Source: Sphingopyxis sp. YR583 (GTDB taxonomy: Bacteria; Pseudomonadota; Alphaproteobacteria; Sphingomonadales; Sphingomonadaceae). Taken from it: DNA of 64,000 nucleotides. The notes beneath the pieces were generated by a model, which saw only the letters and a list, made by a program, of their open reading frames with translations, did not search any database and had not been told where the DNA came from. The stretch covers positions 868,001-932,000 of the forward strand of contig NZ_FNWK01000001.1 in assembly GCF_900108295.1 (NCBI RefSeq), read 5' to 3'. A program made the translations under genes and the position numbers. How positions within the stretch are numbered: the stretch's first letter is position 1; each line of letters begins with the position of its first letter. Positions 52,732 to 62,222 of the stretch are shown piece by piece.

Positions 52732-53595
52732 TCAACCGGCGTAGGTCTGATCCTCGGTCGGGAATGAACGGGACCTGACTTCGTCGGCATAGTCCTTGAC
52801 CGCGCCGTTCACGACACTTGCCATGTCCTGATAGCGCTTCACGAATTTGGGGACGCGTTCGAACATGCCGAGCATATCGTCGGTGACGAGCACTTGCCCG
52901 TCGCACTGCGCCGAAGCACCGATGCCGATCGTCGGGCAATCGACCTTGTCCGTGATCTCGATCGCGATCGATTCGAGCACGCCCTCGATGACGATCGAAA
53001 AGGCGCCGGCTTGCGCAACGGCAACCGCATCTTCGACGATCGAGCGTGCTTCCTCTTCGCTCTTGCCGCGCACGCCATAGCCGCCGAGAATATTGACCGC
53101 CTGCGGGGTCAGCCCGACATGGCCCATCACCGGAATGCCGCGCTGGGTCAGGAACTCGATCGTCGGCGCGAGCACCTTGCCGCCCTCGACCTTCACGGCG
53201 GCGGCGCCGGTTTCCTTGAGCAGCCGCGCGGCATTGTCGAACGCCTGCTGCGGGCTGGCCTCATAGCTGCCGAAGGGCATGTCGACGATCACCGCGGCAT
53301 GATAGCTGCCGCGCACCACCGCGGCACCGTGCAGCGCCATCATCTCCATCGTCACGCCGACGGTGTGCGGCAGGCCGTAAATCACCTGCGCAAGCGAATC
53401 GCCGACGAGCAGCATGTCGCAATGCGGGTCGAGCAGCTGCGCCATGCGGACGGTATAGGCCGTGAGCATCACAAGCGGCTCGCCGCCCTTGCGCTGGCGA
53501 ATACGCGGCACCGTCAGGCGCTTCATCGGCTGCGGCGTCGGATTGGCGCGGCTTGTCGAGGTGTCGAGGGTGAGCGTTTTGGGGAGTGTGGACAT
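52732..53595 (-). CDS. panB: 3-methyl-2-oxobutanoate hydroxymethyltransferase
   Basis: The 287-aa enzyme has PanB motifs [49 protein letters not shown] and [12 protein letters not shown], including the Mg-binding Asp residues. It makes ketopantoate for pantothenate and CoA synthesis. About 24 residues at the N-terminus (to TPQPM) are not typical; the internal ATG before KRLTVPRIR is an alternative start. Confidence 0.94.
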   Translation of the reverse strand: MSTLPKTLTLDTSTSRANPTPQPMKRLTVPRIRQRKGGEPLVMLTAYTVRMAQLLDPHCDMLLVGDSLAQVIYGLPHTVGVTMEMMALHGAAVVRGSYHAAVIVDMPFGSYEASPQQAFDNAARLLKETGAAAVKVEGGKVLAPTIEFLTQRGIPVMGHVGLTPQAVNILGGYGVRGKSEEEARSIVEDAVAVAQAGAFSIVIEGVLESIAIEITDKVDCPTIGIGASAQCDGQVLVTDDMLGMFERVPKFVKRYQDMASVVNGAVKDYADEVRSRSFPTEDQTYAG

Positions 53596-53661
53596 GGCGC
53601 GGGGGCTTAGCGGCTAAAGCGCGGGCGCGAAAGCGACAAAGGTCGGCGATGTAATGAAATA

Positions 53662-53690
53662 TTGACTCAATGTTAAAAATATTATACATA
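53662..53690 (+). promoter_or_regulatory. sigma-70-like promoter of the membrane protein/XRE cassette
   Basis: TTGACT (53662-53667) is followed by an AT-rich spacer and TATACA/TACATA (53683-53690). It is one of the most AT-rich stretches in the window and lies 33 nt before the first gene of the cassette. Confidence 0.65.
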
Positions 53691-53722
53691 AGGTTCGAAT
53701 CACATGACACAGAGCCTTGCGA

Positions 53723-54145
53723 ATGTCGTTTCGGGAGAAAATTCACTGGGTCACGCTGGTGACGATGATTCTGGCCTTCGGTTGGTATTTCCTCGTTTAT
53801 CCGTGGCAGATCGTGGACAGCCCTGCGGGCGTCATGACGACCGCCGGCATGCTGGTGCCCGTGACCATCGCCATCATCATCGCGATGACCATCGCAACAG
53901 CCTTGCTGGCAATCCGCAGCCCGCGCGATACCGAAGCCCGCGCGGATGAACGCGACCGCAGCTTCGATATGCGCGGCACATATTTCGGCTATTATCCGCT
54001 TGTCGTCGGCATCTGGATCAACATCTTCCTGATCTTCTGGGGGATCGGGCAGGCCGCGCAGCTCAACCTGATGATCGCCACGCTGGTCGTGGCGGAGGCG
54101 GTACGGATCGGGACGCAGCTTTATCTTTATCGCCGGGGCTGTTGA
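53723..54145 (+). CDS. membrane protein A of XRE-linked cassette
   Basis: The 140-aa protein has about four hydrophobic segments and a central ADERDRSFDMRGTYFGYY tract. The same layout (MxFREK start, ADERDR centre, YRRG end) is seen in the next gene, so the two are paralogues. They resemble the small membrane proteins found beside short XRE regulators in many bacteria. ATG 53723 (MSFREK) is preferred over TTG 53717. The function is unknown. Confidence 0.75.
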   Translation: MSFREKIHWVTLVTMILAFGWYFLVYPWQIVDSPAGVMTTAGMLVPVTIAIIIAMTIATALLAIRSPRDTEARADERDRSFDMRGTYFGYYPLVVGIWINIFLIFWGIGQAAQLNLMIATLVVAEAVRIGTQLYLYRRGC

Positions 54146-54211
54146 GCCATGTCGCCCGCGATCCTCGAATCCGCCCGGCAACTTGCCGACCCCGACACCG
54201 GAGACTCGTCG

Positions 54212-54637
54212 ATGAACTTCCGCGAAAAGACCGCATGGCTGAACGTCATCGCGATGGTCGCCGTCTACACCCTCTATTTCGGGCTTCTTCTCTCCGGACA
54301 TCCCGCCGGGCGCGAGGTGTTTCCGATGCTGTGGCTCTTCGGATCGATCGCCGTGGCGCACGCCACCACCGTCATCGTCGGCACCGTCATCCTGTCGGCG
54401 CAGGCGCCGAAATCGGAGCGCGTGCGTGCCGACGAGCGCGACCGCGCGATCCGCCGGCGCGGGGCGACCGCCGGCTATTATGTGCTGCTGGTGGGAATGA
54501 TGGTCGTCGGCGTCTACATGCCCTTTGTCGAAGGCGGAGTGCGGCTGGCGAATTGCGGCCTGTTCGCGATCGTCGCTGCCGAACTGGTGAACAGCGTCGT
54601 GGTGCTCCTCAGCTACCGAAGGGGCTGGCATGGCTAA
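54212..54637 (+). CDS. membrane protein B of XRE-linked cassette
   Basis: The 141-aa protein has four hydrophobic segments, a central ADERDRAIRRRGATAGYY and an SYRRGWHG end, paralogous to the preceding gene. ATG 54212 (MNFREKTAW) with GGAG upstream matches the paralogue's start; an ATG at 54149 gives a longer form. Its 3' end overlaps the XRE gene by 8 nt. Confidence 0.75.
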   Translation: MNFREKTAWLNVIAMVAVYTLYFGLLLSGHPAGREVFPMLWLFGSIAVAHATTVIVGTVILSAQAPKSERVRADERDRAIRRRGATAGYYVLLVGMMVVGVYMPFVEGGVRLANCGLFAIVAAELVNSVVVLLSYRRGWHG

Positions 54638-54851
54638 GCCCCCTTTCACCAACGACATCCGCACCCTGCGCTTTCTTGCCGGCGAAATGACGCAGGGCGA
54701 TCTCGGCGACCGTGTCGGCGTCACGCGCCAGACGATCGCGGCGATCGAGCAGGGCAAATATTCCCCATCGCTGGAGGTCGCATTCCGGATCGCCCACGTC
54801 TTCGGCAAGCCGCTCGAGACTGTGTTCCAGTGGGATAAAACGGGCGATTGA
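54630..54851 (+). CDS. short XRE-family regulator
   Basis: The 73-aa protein is one helix-turn-helix domain (MTQGDLGDRVGVTRQTIAAIEQGKYSPSLEVAFRIAHVFG) of the YozG-like type. It overlaps membrane protein gene B by 8 nt and is probably translated with it. Such regulators usually repress their own operon with the membrane protein genes. Confidence 0.88.
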   Translation: MAKPPFTNDIRTLRFLAGEMTQGDLGDRVGVTRQTIAAIEQGKYSPSLEVAFRIAHVFGKPLETVFQWDKTGD

Positions 54852-54910
54852 GACAGCGCGGCCGCGCGGGCCCGGGCCGATGCCCCTCCCCGGTGGTGTC
54901 GGCCCGGGTC

Positions 54911-55840
54911 TTAGGTTGCGCCGAGTGCTTCAAGCTGCCCGTCGTCGAGACGGAGGTCGAGACTGCCCATCAACTCGTCGAGTTGCGCGGTCGATGTCGC
55001 GCTGGCGATCGGCGCGGTGACCCCGGGCTGTGCGGCGACCCATGCGAGGGCGATCTGCGACAGGGTGGCGCCCGTCTCGGCGGCGATGCGGTCCATCGCC
55101 GCCAGCACCGCCGGTCCCTTCCCTTCGAGATAGGGTTTGACGCGCGCACCGCGCGGGCTTTTCCCTAGATCGTCGGCACCGCGATATTTGCCCGACAGAT
55201 AGCCCGAGGCGAGGCTGAAATAGGTGACGACCCCCAGCCCTTCGTCGATGCACAATTTTTGCAATGCGCCTTCATATTGCGCGCGATCGAGCAGGTTGAG
55301 TTCGGGCTGCATCGCGGTGAAGCGCGGCAGGCCATTTTCGTCCGCCACGCGCAGCGCCTCGGCGAGGCGTTCTGCCGAATAGTTCGACGCGCCGATCGCC
55401 CGCACGATGCCCGCATCGACCAGTTCGGCAAAGGCGCCGAGCGCCTCGTCCAGTGGCACGTCGGGATCGTCCTTGTGCGCGAAATACAGGTCGATCGTGT
55501 CGACGCCCAGGCGATCGAGCGACCCCTGCACCGCCTCGCGGATGCGATCGGGTTTCAGGCCGCCGGGCATCATGCCGACCTTGGTCGCGATCAATACATT
55601 GTCCCGCGCGCCGCTATGCTTCAGCCAGGCGCCCATCATGCTCTCGGATTCGCCGCCCTTATGGCCCGGAACCCACGCCGAATAGACGTCGGCGGTATCG
55701 ATCATCCCGCCGCCAAGCTCGACGAAGCGGTCGAGGACGGCAAAGCTGGCATCGCGCCCGGCCGTCATGCCGAAGACATTGCCGCCCAGCACGAACGGCC
55801 GGATCGACAGGCCGCTCTGGCCCAATGGCTTTTCGCTCAT
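54911..55840 (-). CDS. aldo/keto reductase
   Basis: The 309-aa protein has the AKR tetrad in GMIDTADVYSAW (Asp, Tyr), LIATKVG (Lys) and LYFAHKDD (His), and the NADPH-binding end (PIASATSTAQLDEL). It reduces carbonyls; the substrate is unknown. ATG 55840 overlaps the stop of the GDPD gene (ATGA). The chain arsC-like-GDPD-AKR is joined by 4-nt overlaps and is probably one operon. Confidence 0.9.
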   Translation of the reverse strand: MSEKPLGQSGLSIRPFVLGGNVFGMTAGRDASFAVLDRFVELGGGMIDTADVYSAWVPGHKGGESESMMGAWLKHSGARDNVLIATKVGMMPGGLKPDRIREAVQGSLDRLGVDTIDLYFAHKDDPDVPLDEALGAFAELVDAGIVRAIGASNYSAERLAEALRVADENGLPRFTAMQPELNLLDRAQYEGALQKLCIDEGLGVVTYFSLASGYLSGKYRGADDLGKSPRGARVKPYLEGKGPAVLAAMDRIAAETGATLSQIALAWVAAQPGVTAPIASATSTAQLDELMGSLDLRLDDGQLEALGAT

Positions 55841-56910
55841 TCTCCGCTTCCCTTCACCGTGGCAACCGCCTCGCGCGGATTGTCGCTGAACAGGCCATCG
55901 ATTCCGGTCGCAAGATAGGCAGCGATCTCGCCCGCAAGGTCGCCATGCCCTGCGGGATTGACCCCGCCCTTGTCGCCGAGCGGCAGGAAGTAATTTTCGC
56001 GGCGGAACGTCCACGGGTGGACTTTCAGTTTCGCCGCATGCGCATCGCGCACGAGATCGGTCGGATTTCCGAGCCGGCCGAGCGCTCCGCGCGGAATGAC
56101 CAGAGCCTTTGCAGGACCGATACCGTCGGCATAGCCCGCGATCATTTTCAGCCCCGCCGGTGACGTCATGGCGGCATAGCTGGTACCCGGCCGATCGGCG
56201 GGACCACCTTCGGCATCCATCAACTGGATCAGCGGCAACTCGCTCCTGGCGCGCAGGTCCATCAGATTGCCGACCTCGAAACTCTGGATGAACACGGGCG
56301 CGGTCCGGCCGCGATAGCCGAAACGATCGAGCATCGCGAGCAACGGCGCCTCGTGCGGCAGGCCGATCGCCACGAAATAACTCGGGTGCTTGGTTTCGGG
56401 ATAGACGCCGACGGGTTTATCTCGTCCCTTGTTCACCTCGGCGAGCAGGGTCAGGATCTCCTCGAACGTCGGGATTTCGAACTGGCCGTCATATTCGGTG
56501 CTGCGCAGTTTCGGCAGCCGCTCGCGCGCGCGCAGCGTCTTGAGTTCGGCCAGCGTGAAATCTTCGGTGAACCAGCCCATGACCTGCTGTCCGTCGATCG
56601 TCTTCGTCGCCTTGCGGCCCGCGAATTCGGGATGCGCAGCGACGTCGGTGGTTTCCGAAATCTCGTTCTCGTGCCGGGCGACGAGCACGCCGTCCTTGGT
56701 CAGCACCAGGTCGGGCTCGATATAGTCGGCACCGAGATCGATCGCGAGCCGGTAGCTCGCCAGCGTGTGTTCGGGGCGTTCGCCCGACGCCCCGCGGTGC
56801 GCGATTACAATCGGCGGCTGGCCGTCGAGGGTCGGCTGCGCGGTCACGACGTCAGCCGAGCAGCCCGAGGAGAACAACACGGCCAGCAAGGCCAAAAACG
56901 ACCGGGTCAT
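55837..56910 (-). CDS. glycerophosphodiester phosphodiesterase, lipoprotein
   Basis: The 357-aa product has a lipoprotein signal (ALLAVLFSSGC, Cys about 18) and the GDPD motifs HRGASGERPEHT, DYIEPDLVLTKDGVLVARHE and HPWTFRREN, giving the catalytic His pair and metal-binding acids. It hydrolyses glycerophosphodiesters in the periplasm. ATG 56910 overlaps the ArsC-like gene stop (ATGA). Confidence 0.9.
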   Translation of the reverse strand: MTRSFLALLAVLFSSGCSADVVTAQPTLDGQPPIVIAHRGASGERPEHTLASYRLAIDLGADYIEPDLVLTKDGVLVARHENEISETTDVAAHPEFAGRKATKTIDGQQVMGWFTEDFTLAELKTLRARERLPKLRSTEYDGQFEIPTFEEILTLLAEVNKGRDKPVGVYPETKHPSYFVAIGLPHEAPLLAMLDRFGYRGRTAPVFIQSFEVGNLMDLRARSELPLIQLMDAEGGPADRPGTSYAAMTSPAGLKMIAGYADGIGPAKALVIPRGALGRLGNPTDLVRDAHAAKLKVHPWTFRRENYFLPLGDKGGVNPAGHGDLAGEIAAYLATGIDGLFSDNPREAVATVKGSGE

Positions 56911-57257
56911 GCTGCAAAACGTGCCTTCCATTCGTCGGCCGAGAAACCGACGCTGACATCACCCGCCGTTTCGACAACCGGTCGGCGGATCATCGCGGGC
57001 TGATCGAGCATCAAAGCCTTTGCGGATGCGGCGTCGAGGCCGTCCTTTTGCGCGTCAGGCAGTTTGCGGAAGGTCGTACCGGCCTTGTTGAGCAATTTTT
57101 CCCAACCGAGCGCGTCGATCCAGCCCTGCAGCCGCGCCGCGTCGAGCCCATCCTTGCGCACATCGTGAAAGCGATAGGCCACGCCTTGCTCGTCGAGCCA
57201 GCGCCGCGCCTTTTTCACCGTGTCGCAGTTCGAAATACCATAGAGAATCATAGTCAT
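56907..57257 (-). CDS. ArsC/YffB-family thioredoxin-fold protein
   Basis: The 116-aa protein has the YffB/Spx/ArsC pattern YGISNCDTVKKARRWL (Cys about 11) and MIRRPVVE. YffB-type proteins keep the ArsC fold but an arsenate reductase role is not established for them. It starts the operon with the GDPD and AKR genes. Confidence 0.88.
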   Translation of the reverse strand: MTMILYGISNCDTVKKARRWLDEQGVAYRFHDVRKDGLDAARLQGWIDALGWEKLLNKAGTTFRKLPDAQKDGLDAASAKALMLDQPAMIRRPVVETAGDVSVGFSADEWKARFAA

Positions 57258-57311
57258 GGACAGAGGCCTAGCAGGGGCGGGTTGCAGTTTCGAGGCTGAG
57301 AAGGGGCGAAC

Positions 57312-57989
57312 TCAGGAAATCGACGGCCGGTCGGCGATACGCGTGTTCGCGCTCGCCAGCTTGCCACGCAGCGCGCGCGCAAAGCCTTCGTGCAGCGACC
57401 CCGCAATGCCCGGATTCGCCGCCAGATAAGCGCGCAGCGCCGCGGCCGGCACGAACCACATGCGGGCGTTGGTGCTCAGGAGCACCGTTCCCGTCGCATG
57501 CGATCCGTCGAGCACGGTCGCTTCGCCGATCAATGCGCCGTCCGAGAGTTTCCCAATCTCGACCCCGTCACGCAGGATAGCCGCCTTGCCCTCCGCCAGA
57601 TAGAAGAGGCTGGGCGCCGCCTGACTCTCGCGGATCAGCACCTCGCCGCGCTTTGCCGATATCCAGTTTCCCTGATCGATCAGGTCGCGCGCGACCGCCG
57701 CGCCGAGCCCCGGAAAATGCTGGCGGCGCAATTCTTCTTCCTCGGCCGTGAAGCGGACATTCGCTCCCCCGAACCACAGCCGGGCCAATATGCCGAGGTT
57801 GATCGCGAGGATGGCGAGTACCAGCAGGCCGTAACCGACGTCGGGGCCCCGGAACAGGGTCAGCGGCAGCGCCACCAGAGCGGCTGCGGCAAGGCCAAGG
57901 CGCGCATATTCGATTCGCACGACAAGGCTTGTCGCGAGCAACAAGAGCAGAACCCCATATACGAACCACGCGGATTCGAAATTCGCCAT
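57312..57989 (-). CDS. membrane protein with degenerate cyclic-nucleotide-binding domain
   Basis: The 225-aa protein has about three N-terminal membrane helices (VYGVLLLLLATSLVV; GLAAAALVALPLTLF; GLLVLAILAINLGILA) and a C-terminal cNMP-binding-like beta-roll (about 100-215). In the phosphate-binding cassette, IGEATVLDGSHATGTV replaces the usual GE...RAA, so the phosphate-contacting Arg is missing and nucleotide binding is doubtful. It resembles Popeye-type proteins. It is a sole transcription unit. Confidence 0.78.
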   Translation of the reverse strand: MANFESAWFVYGVLLLLLATSLVVRIEYARLGLAAAALVALPLTLFRGPDVGYGLLVLAILAINLGILARLWFGGANVRFTAEEEELRRQHFPGLGAAVARDLIDQGNWISAKRGEVLIRESQAAPSLFYLAEGKAAILRDGVEIGKLSDGALIGEATVLDGSHATGTVLLSTNARMWFVPAAALRAYLAANPGIAGSLHEGFARALRGKLASANTRIADRPSIS

Positions 57990-58242
57990 AGCTAGTTGCT
58001 CGCATCCCGACCCGTCTTCGGGTCACCGGGTGTATGACGTTGCCGATCGCAAAAAGCCTTGGACGCAGATCGCTCCGCATCCAAAGCGCGTAACAAACTA
58101 ACCGTTTTTGCCATCCAAGAAAAGCATAGGTGCGCAAATGTCACGATAATGCTAATTTTCAGCGCTGTTCGTGCCGGAAACATTGCTTCTGCGCGACATA
58201 GGCGCCATGTGGCGCTCGATTCGAACGCGAAAAGACAGGCAT

Positions 58243-59616
58243 ATGACGAAAAACTGGCAACCGCATAGCTGGCGCTCGCACGAGGCCCGCCAGCTTCCCA
58301 CCTATCGCGACGCCGATGCGCTGGCCGCTGCCGAGCGCGAGCTCAGCAATTATCCGCCGCTGGTATTTGCCGGCGAAGCACGCGACCTGACCGCTGAACT
58401 CGGCAAGGTTGCCGAAGGCAAGGCGTTCCTGCTGCAGGGCGGCGATTGCGCCGAAAGCTTTGCCGAGTTTCATCCGAACAATATCCGCGACACCTTCCGC
58501 GTGTTGCTCCAAATGGCGGTCGTGCTGACCTTTGCGTCGAAAATGCCCGTGGTGAAGCTCGGCCGTATGGCAGGCCAGTTCGCCAAGCCGCGTTCGGCCG
58601 ACATGGAAGATGTGAACGGCGTCGAATTGCCGAGCTATCGCGGCGACATCATCAACGACATCGCGTTCGAGGAAGCGGGCCGCGAGCCCGATCCGCAGCG
58701 CATGGTCAAGGCGTATAACCAGTCGGCGGCGACGCTGAACCTGCTGCGCGCCTTTGCGAACGGCGGCTATGCGAACCTGCAGCAGGTCAACGCCTGGACG
58801 CACGACTTCATGGACCGCAGCCCGTGGGCCAAGAAGTATCAGGAAACCGCCGCGCGCATTTCCGAAGCATTGGCTTTCATGGAAGCATGCGGCGTGACCC
58901 CCGAAACGGTCCCGCAGATCAAGGGCACCAGCTTCTACACCAGCCACGAGGCGCTGCTGCTCCCCTATGAGCAGGCGCTGACGCGGCAGGACAGCCTGAC
59001 CGGCCTCTGGTACGACACCTCGGGCCATATGCTGTGGGTCGGCGATCGCACCCGCTTCGAGGGGTCGGCGCACATCGAATATCTGCGCGGCATCGGCAAT
59101 CCGGTCGGCATGAAGTGCGGCCCGAGCCTCGAGCCCGACGTGCTGCTGCGCCTGCTCGATACACTCAACCCGAACCATGTCGCGGGGCGCATGACGCTGA
59201 TCACGCGTTACGGCCACGACAAGATCGAGGCGCATCTGCCCAAGCTGGTGCGCGCGGTGAAGGAATCGGGCCATCCCGTCGTCTGGTCGTGCGACCCGAT
59301 GCACGGCAACGTCATCAAGACACCGAATGGCTACAAGACGCGCCCGTTCGAGCGCATCCTTGCCGAAGTGCGCGGCTTCTTCGCTGTACACCGTGCCGAG
59401 GGTACGCATGGCGGCGGCATCCATATCGAGATGACGGGCCAGAATGTCACCGAATGCACCGGCGGTGCGATGGACGTGACCCAGATGGATCTCGCCGACC
59501 GCTACCACACGCATTGCGACCCGCGCCTGAACGCGGGGCAGAGCCTCGAACTCGCCTTCCTGCTGGCCGAAATGCTCAATCAGGAAATGGCCGACCGCGC
59601 CAAGCAGGCGGCGTAA
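58243..59616 (+). CDS. class II DAHP synthase
   Basis: The 457-aa enzyme is the plant/class II type: [89 protein letters not shown] and [19 protein letters not shown]. It condenses erythrose-4-phosphate and PEP in the first step of the shikimate pathway. ATG 58243 gives the normal start; ATG 58207 adds 12 basic residues. It ends at a complex hairpin region. Confidence 0.94.
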   Translation: MTKNWQPHSWRSHEARQLPTYRDADALAAAERELSNYPPLVFAGEARDLTAELGKVAEGKAFLLQGGDCAESFAEFHPNNIRDTFRVLLQMAVVLTFASKMPVVKLGRMAGQFAKPRSADMEDVNGVELPSYRGDIINDIAFEEAGREPDPQRMVKAYNQSAATLNLLRAFANGGYANLQQVNAWTHDFMDRSPWAKKYQETAARISEALAFMEACGVTPETVPQIKGTSFYTSHEALLLPYEQALTRQDSLTGLWYDTSGHMLWVGDRTRFEGSAHIEYLRGIGNPVGMKCGPSLEPDVLLRLLDTLNPNHVAGRMTLITRYGHDKIEAHLPKLVRAVKESGHPVVWSCDPMHGNVIKTPNGYKTRPFERILAEVRGFFAVHRAEGTHGGGIHIEMTGQNVTECTGGAMDVTQMDLADRYHTHCDPRLNAGQSLELAFLLAEMLNQEMADRAKQAA

Positions 59617-59621
59617 TTCGC

Positions 59622-59640
59622 GTTTCGGCCTAGCCGAAAC
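59622..59640 (+). terminator. short hairpin after the DAHP synthase gene
   Basis: GTTTCGGC and GCCGAAAC form a perfect 8-bp stem with a 3-nt loop, 6 nt after the stop codon. It lies immediately before the 33-bp inverted repeat. Confidence 0.5.
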
Positions 59641-59644
59641 GAGG

Positions 59645-59725
59645 CGGCACCGGCCCGCTCCCCCACCCGGCCTCCCATTCCAGTGTATTCTGTGGGAGGC
59701 CGGGTGGGGGAGCGGGCCGGTGCCG
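59645..59725. repeat. perfect 33-bp inverted repeat between convergent genes
   Basis: Arms 59645-59677 and 59693-59725 are exact complements, starting CGGCACCGGCCCGC and ending GGTGCCG, with a 15-nt loop. It is G/C-rich with strong strand asymmetry (C-runs then G-runs) and is followed on the plus strand by TTTT. It can serve as terminator for both convergent genes, but its length and composition resemble a dispersed hairpin (REP-like) element. Confidence 0.8.
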
Positions 59726-59747
59726 TTTTCGCGCTAGCGGAAAATCA

Positions 59748-61262
59748 CTACTTACCCGGCCACCGCGTCGTGTCGGCGAACGCCCGCCCCAACGCGACAT
59801 GCAGGTCGGCGTCCTCTGCGGCGCCCCCAAGCGGAATCTTGTCGGAGAAATTGTCGGCCGCGCTGTGATAGTCGCTGCCGAGGAAGGCTTCGAGCAAAGC
59901 CATGTCCGAAAAGCTGCCGCCGACCATCAGCGAGGTCACGCCCTTGGCGCCGAGCGCCCAGCCGTCCTGCCGCTGGATGAAGGCGTCGGCCTCGCCATCC
60001 TCGTCGAGCTTGCGGCCAAGCTTCGTCGCCGCCTCGCGCACCACCGCGTCATAGGCGGGCTTGCCGCGACCGATCGTCGCAACCGGCGTGCCGCGCGGCG
60101 AGATCGCGACCGTATCGACATTGAGCGCGACGGTGATGTCCGACAGCGGCACCACCGGATGATCGGCGAAATAATGAGCGCCGAGCAGGCCTTTCTCTTC
60201 CGCCGTCGTCGCCATGAAATAGATGTCGCGGTCGGGACGCGCGCCCGATCCGAGCCGCTTTGCAACCTCGATCAGCACCGCGATCCCGCTCGCATTGTCG
60301 ACAGCGCCATTGCAGATGCGATCGGCGGCGCCTTCGGGCTCGCAGATGCCGAGATGATCCCAATGGCCGAGGAACAGCACCGCCTTGCCATCGGGCTTGG
60401 CGCCGGGAAGCTTCGCGATGACATTGTTGCTGGCGAACGGACGCGTGGTCGATTTTGCCGCGAGGTCGGCAGTCACCGGCAGGGCCACGCCCTTGTAGTC
60501 CGCAGATTTCGCGGCCTCGCTCAGCGCGCCGCTATCCTGCCCCGCCCTTTTGAGCAGCGCGTCGGCCGCCTCCATCGACAGGAAACCAGTGACCGGCGCG
60601 CCCGGCTTGGCGCTCGCGAGCCGCACCGATTTCACACCGGCGCTTTCACGCAGCGCCGTCCATGGCACGGCATCGCTCGAGATGACGAGAACGGCAGACG
60701 CACCCGCATCGGCGAGCATCTGGCGCCGTTCGCGATAACGCGGCAGCTTGTCGCCAAAAGGCGCATTCTCGAACAGCATGATCGCAAGCTTGCCCTTGAC
60801 GTCGGCATTGACCTTGCCCGCACCATCGAGGCCATAGCCGACGAAAACGGCCGGAAGGTCGACGAACGAGGCCGACGCATCGCGGCTGCTGAGGATGATC
60901 CCGTCGTCCGCCAGCGCGAAATCGCGACCATTGACCTTGAATTTCGCCGTGCCGCCTAGCGCCTGCGTTTCGACGAAGGGCACCGGCTGCAACCAGGGCG
61001 TCGCGCTCCCCGGGACGGCTTCGAGCCCCGCCTTCGCCCATTCACCGACGATATAGGCGATCGTGCGATCCTCGCCCTCGGTCCCCGGCGCACGCCCCTC
61101 GAACGCGTCGCTCGCCAATATCCTGATATGGTCGGCAAGCTGCGCCTCGGTAACCGGGGCGTCGCTCTTCGCGGGCGCGGCCGAAACGGGGGGAGCGAAA
61201 GCGACAAGGGCGATGGCCGCAACGGCGGCGTGGAAACGGGCAGTTTTCATGGCCCGCCGCAT
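59748..61262 (-). CDS. secreted M28-family zinc aminopeptidase
   Basis: The product of about 504 aa has a signal peptide (ARFHAAVAAIALVAFAPPVSA) and an M28 domain with LGHWDHLGI, NASGIAVLIEVAKRL, MATTAEEKGLLGAHYF and LNVDTV, which provide the metal ligands and catalytic Glu; a PA-like domain (IMLFENAPFGD, VLVISSDAVPW) is inserted before. GGGAG before ATG 61262 supports that start; ATG 61250 is an alternative. It acts in the periplasm or outside. Confidence 0.9.
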   Translation of the reverse strand: MRRAMKTARFHAAVAAIALVAFAPPVSAAPAKSDAPVTEAQLADHIRILASDAFEGRAPGTEGEDRTIAYIVGEWAKAGLEAVPGSATPWLQPVPFVETQALGGTAKFKVNGRDFALADDGIILSSRDASASFVDLPAVFVGYGLDGAGKVNADVKGKLAIMLFENAPFGDKLPRYRERRQMLADAGASAVLVISSDAVPWTALRESAGVKSVRLASAKPGAPVTGFLSMEAADALLKRAGQDSGALSEAAKSADYKGVALPVTADLAAKSTTRPFASNNVIAKLPGAKPDGKAVLFLGHWDHLGICEPEGAADRICNGAVDNASGIAVLIEVAKRLGSGARPDRDIYFMATTAEEKGLLGAHYFADHPVVPLSDITVALNVDTVAISPRGTPVATIGRGKPAYDAVVREAATKLGRKLDEDGEADAFIQRQDGWALGAKGVTSLMVGGSFSDMALLEAFLGSDYHSAADNFSDKIPLGGAAEDADLHVALGRAFADTTRWPGK

Positions 61263-61315
61263 GGCATTTCTCCCGAAGCCCGACAAGGCGGTTCGTCGAA
61301 AGACGAACGACAGCC

Positions 61316-62140
61316 TCAGCCGCGCCCCGCGCGCTCCAGCAACGCCTTTGCGGCCGCGACATGCATATCCTCGATCATCCGGCCATCATGGCGCTGCGCC
61401 CCACCCGTCGCGGCCGCGACCAGTGCTTCGGCCGCCGCGATCTCGCGTTCGGAGGGCGCAAAAGCCACGTTGCAGGGATCGACCTGTGACGGATGGATCA
61501 GCGTCTTGCCGTCGAAACCGAGCCGCCGCCCCTCGGCCGCCTCGGCCGCAAAACCCGCGGCATCGTCGATCGCATTATAGACGCCGTCGAAACACCATAT
61601 CCCGCCGGCACGCGCCGCCAGCACGATCGCCTGGATCGCGTGGCTCATCGCGCCGCGGTCCATTCCGTCGGGCAGCCTCAGCTCGTGCGCAAGGTCGTTG
61701 AGCCCCGCGATCAATCCGGTCACGGCCGGGTCGACCGCAATATCGCGCGCGGCATAGATCGCCGCCGGCGTCTCGATCATCGCAAAGACCGGCAAGCCCA
61801 TGCCGCGAAGCGGATCGAGATCGGAGGGCGCATCGACCTTGGGCAGCACGACCGCGTCGAGCGCGAGGCCATAGAGCGCCGCGATATCGGCCTCCTGCTC
61901 ATACGCCCCCGTGGCGTTGACGCGCACCGCGACCCGCTTGCCCGGATATCCGGCTTCGACCGCCCGGCGCATCGCCTCGCGCGCCTCGATCTTGCGGTCC
62001 GCAGGCACCGCATCCTCCAGGTCGATGATCAGCATATCGGCGGCAAGCCCACTGGCCTTTTCGAGCGCGCGCGCGTTCGAACCGGGGACATAGAGCAGCG
62101 AGCGCGGCGGATGGTCCGCGGAGTAGTCACTTGGGGTCAT
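61316..62140 (-). CDS. HpcH/HpaI aldolase, CitE-like lyase
   Basis: The 274-aa protein has the CitE pattern RSLLYVPGSNARALEKA, DMLIIDLEDAVPADRK, VRVNATG, VFAMIETPAAIYAARDI, GLIAGLNDLAHEL and GFDGKTLIHPSQV. It is a free-standing CoA-ester lyase such as a malyl- or citramalyl-CoA lyase; no citD/citF partners are nearby. ATG 62140 is chosen for the family start. Confidence 0.9.
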   Translation of the reverse strand: MTPSDYSADHPPRSLLYVPGSNARALEKASGLAADMLIIDLEDAVPADRKIEAREAMRRAVEAGYPGKRVAVRVNATGAYEQEADIAALYGLALDAVVLPKVDAPSDLDPLRGMGLPVFAMIETPAAIYAARDIAVDPAVTGLIAGLNDLAHELRLPDGMDRGAMSHAIQAIVLAARAGGIWCFDGVYNAIDDAAGFAAEAAEGRRLGFDGKTLIHPSQVDPCNVAFAPSEREIAAAEALVAAATGGAQRHDGRMIEDMHVAAAKALLERAGRG

Positions 62141-62222
62141 GCGCTTTTCTGTGGCGCAACCCTGCCATTGCCGCAATAAGGAAGCGGGTTTGCAAAGGCC
62201 GATTTTGCAGAGGGGATGATCG

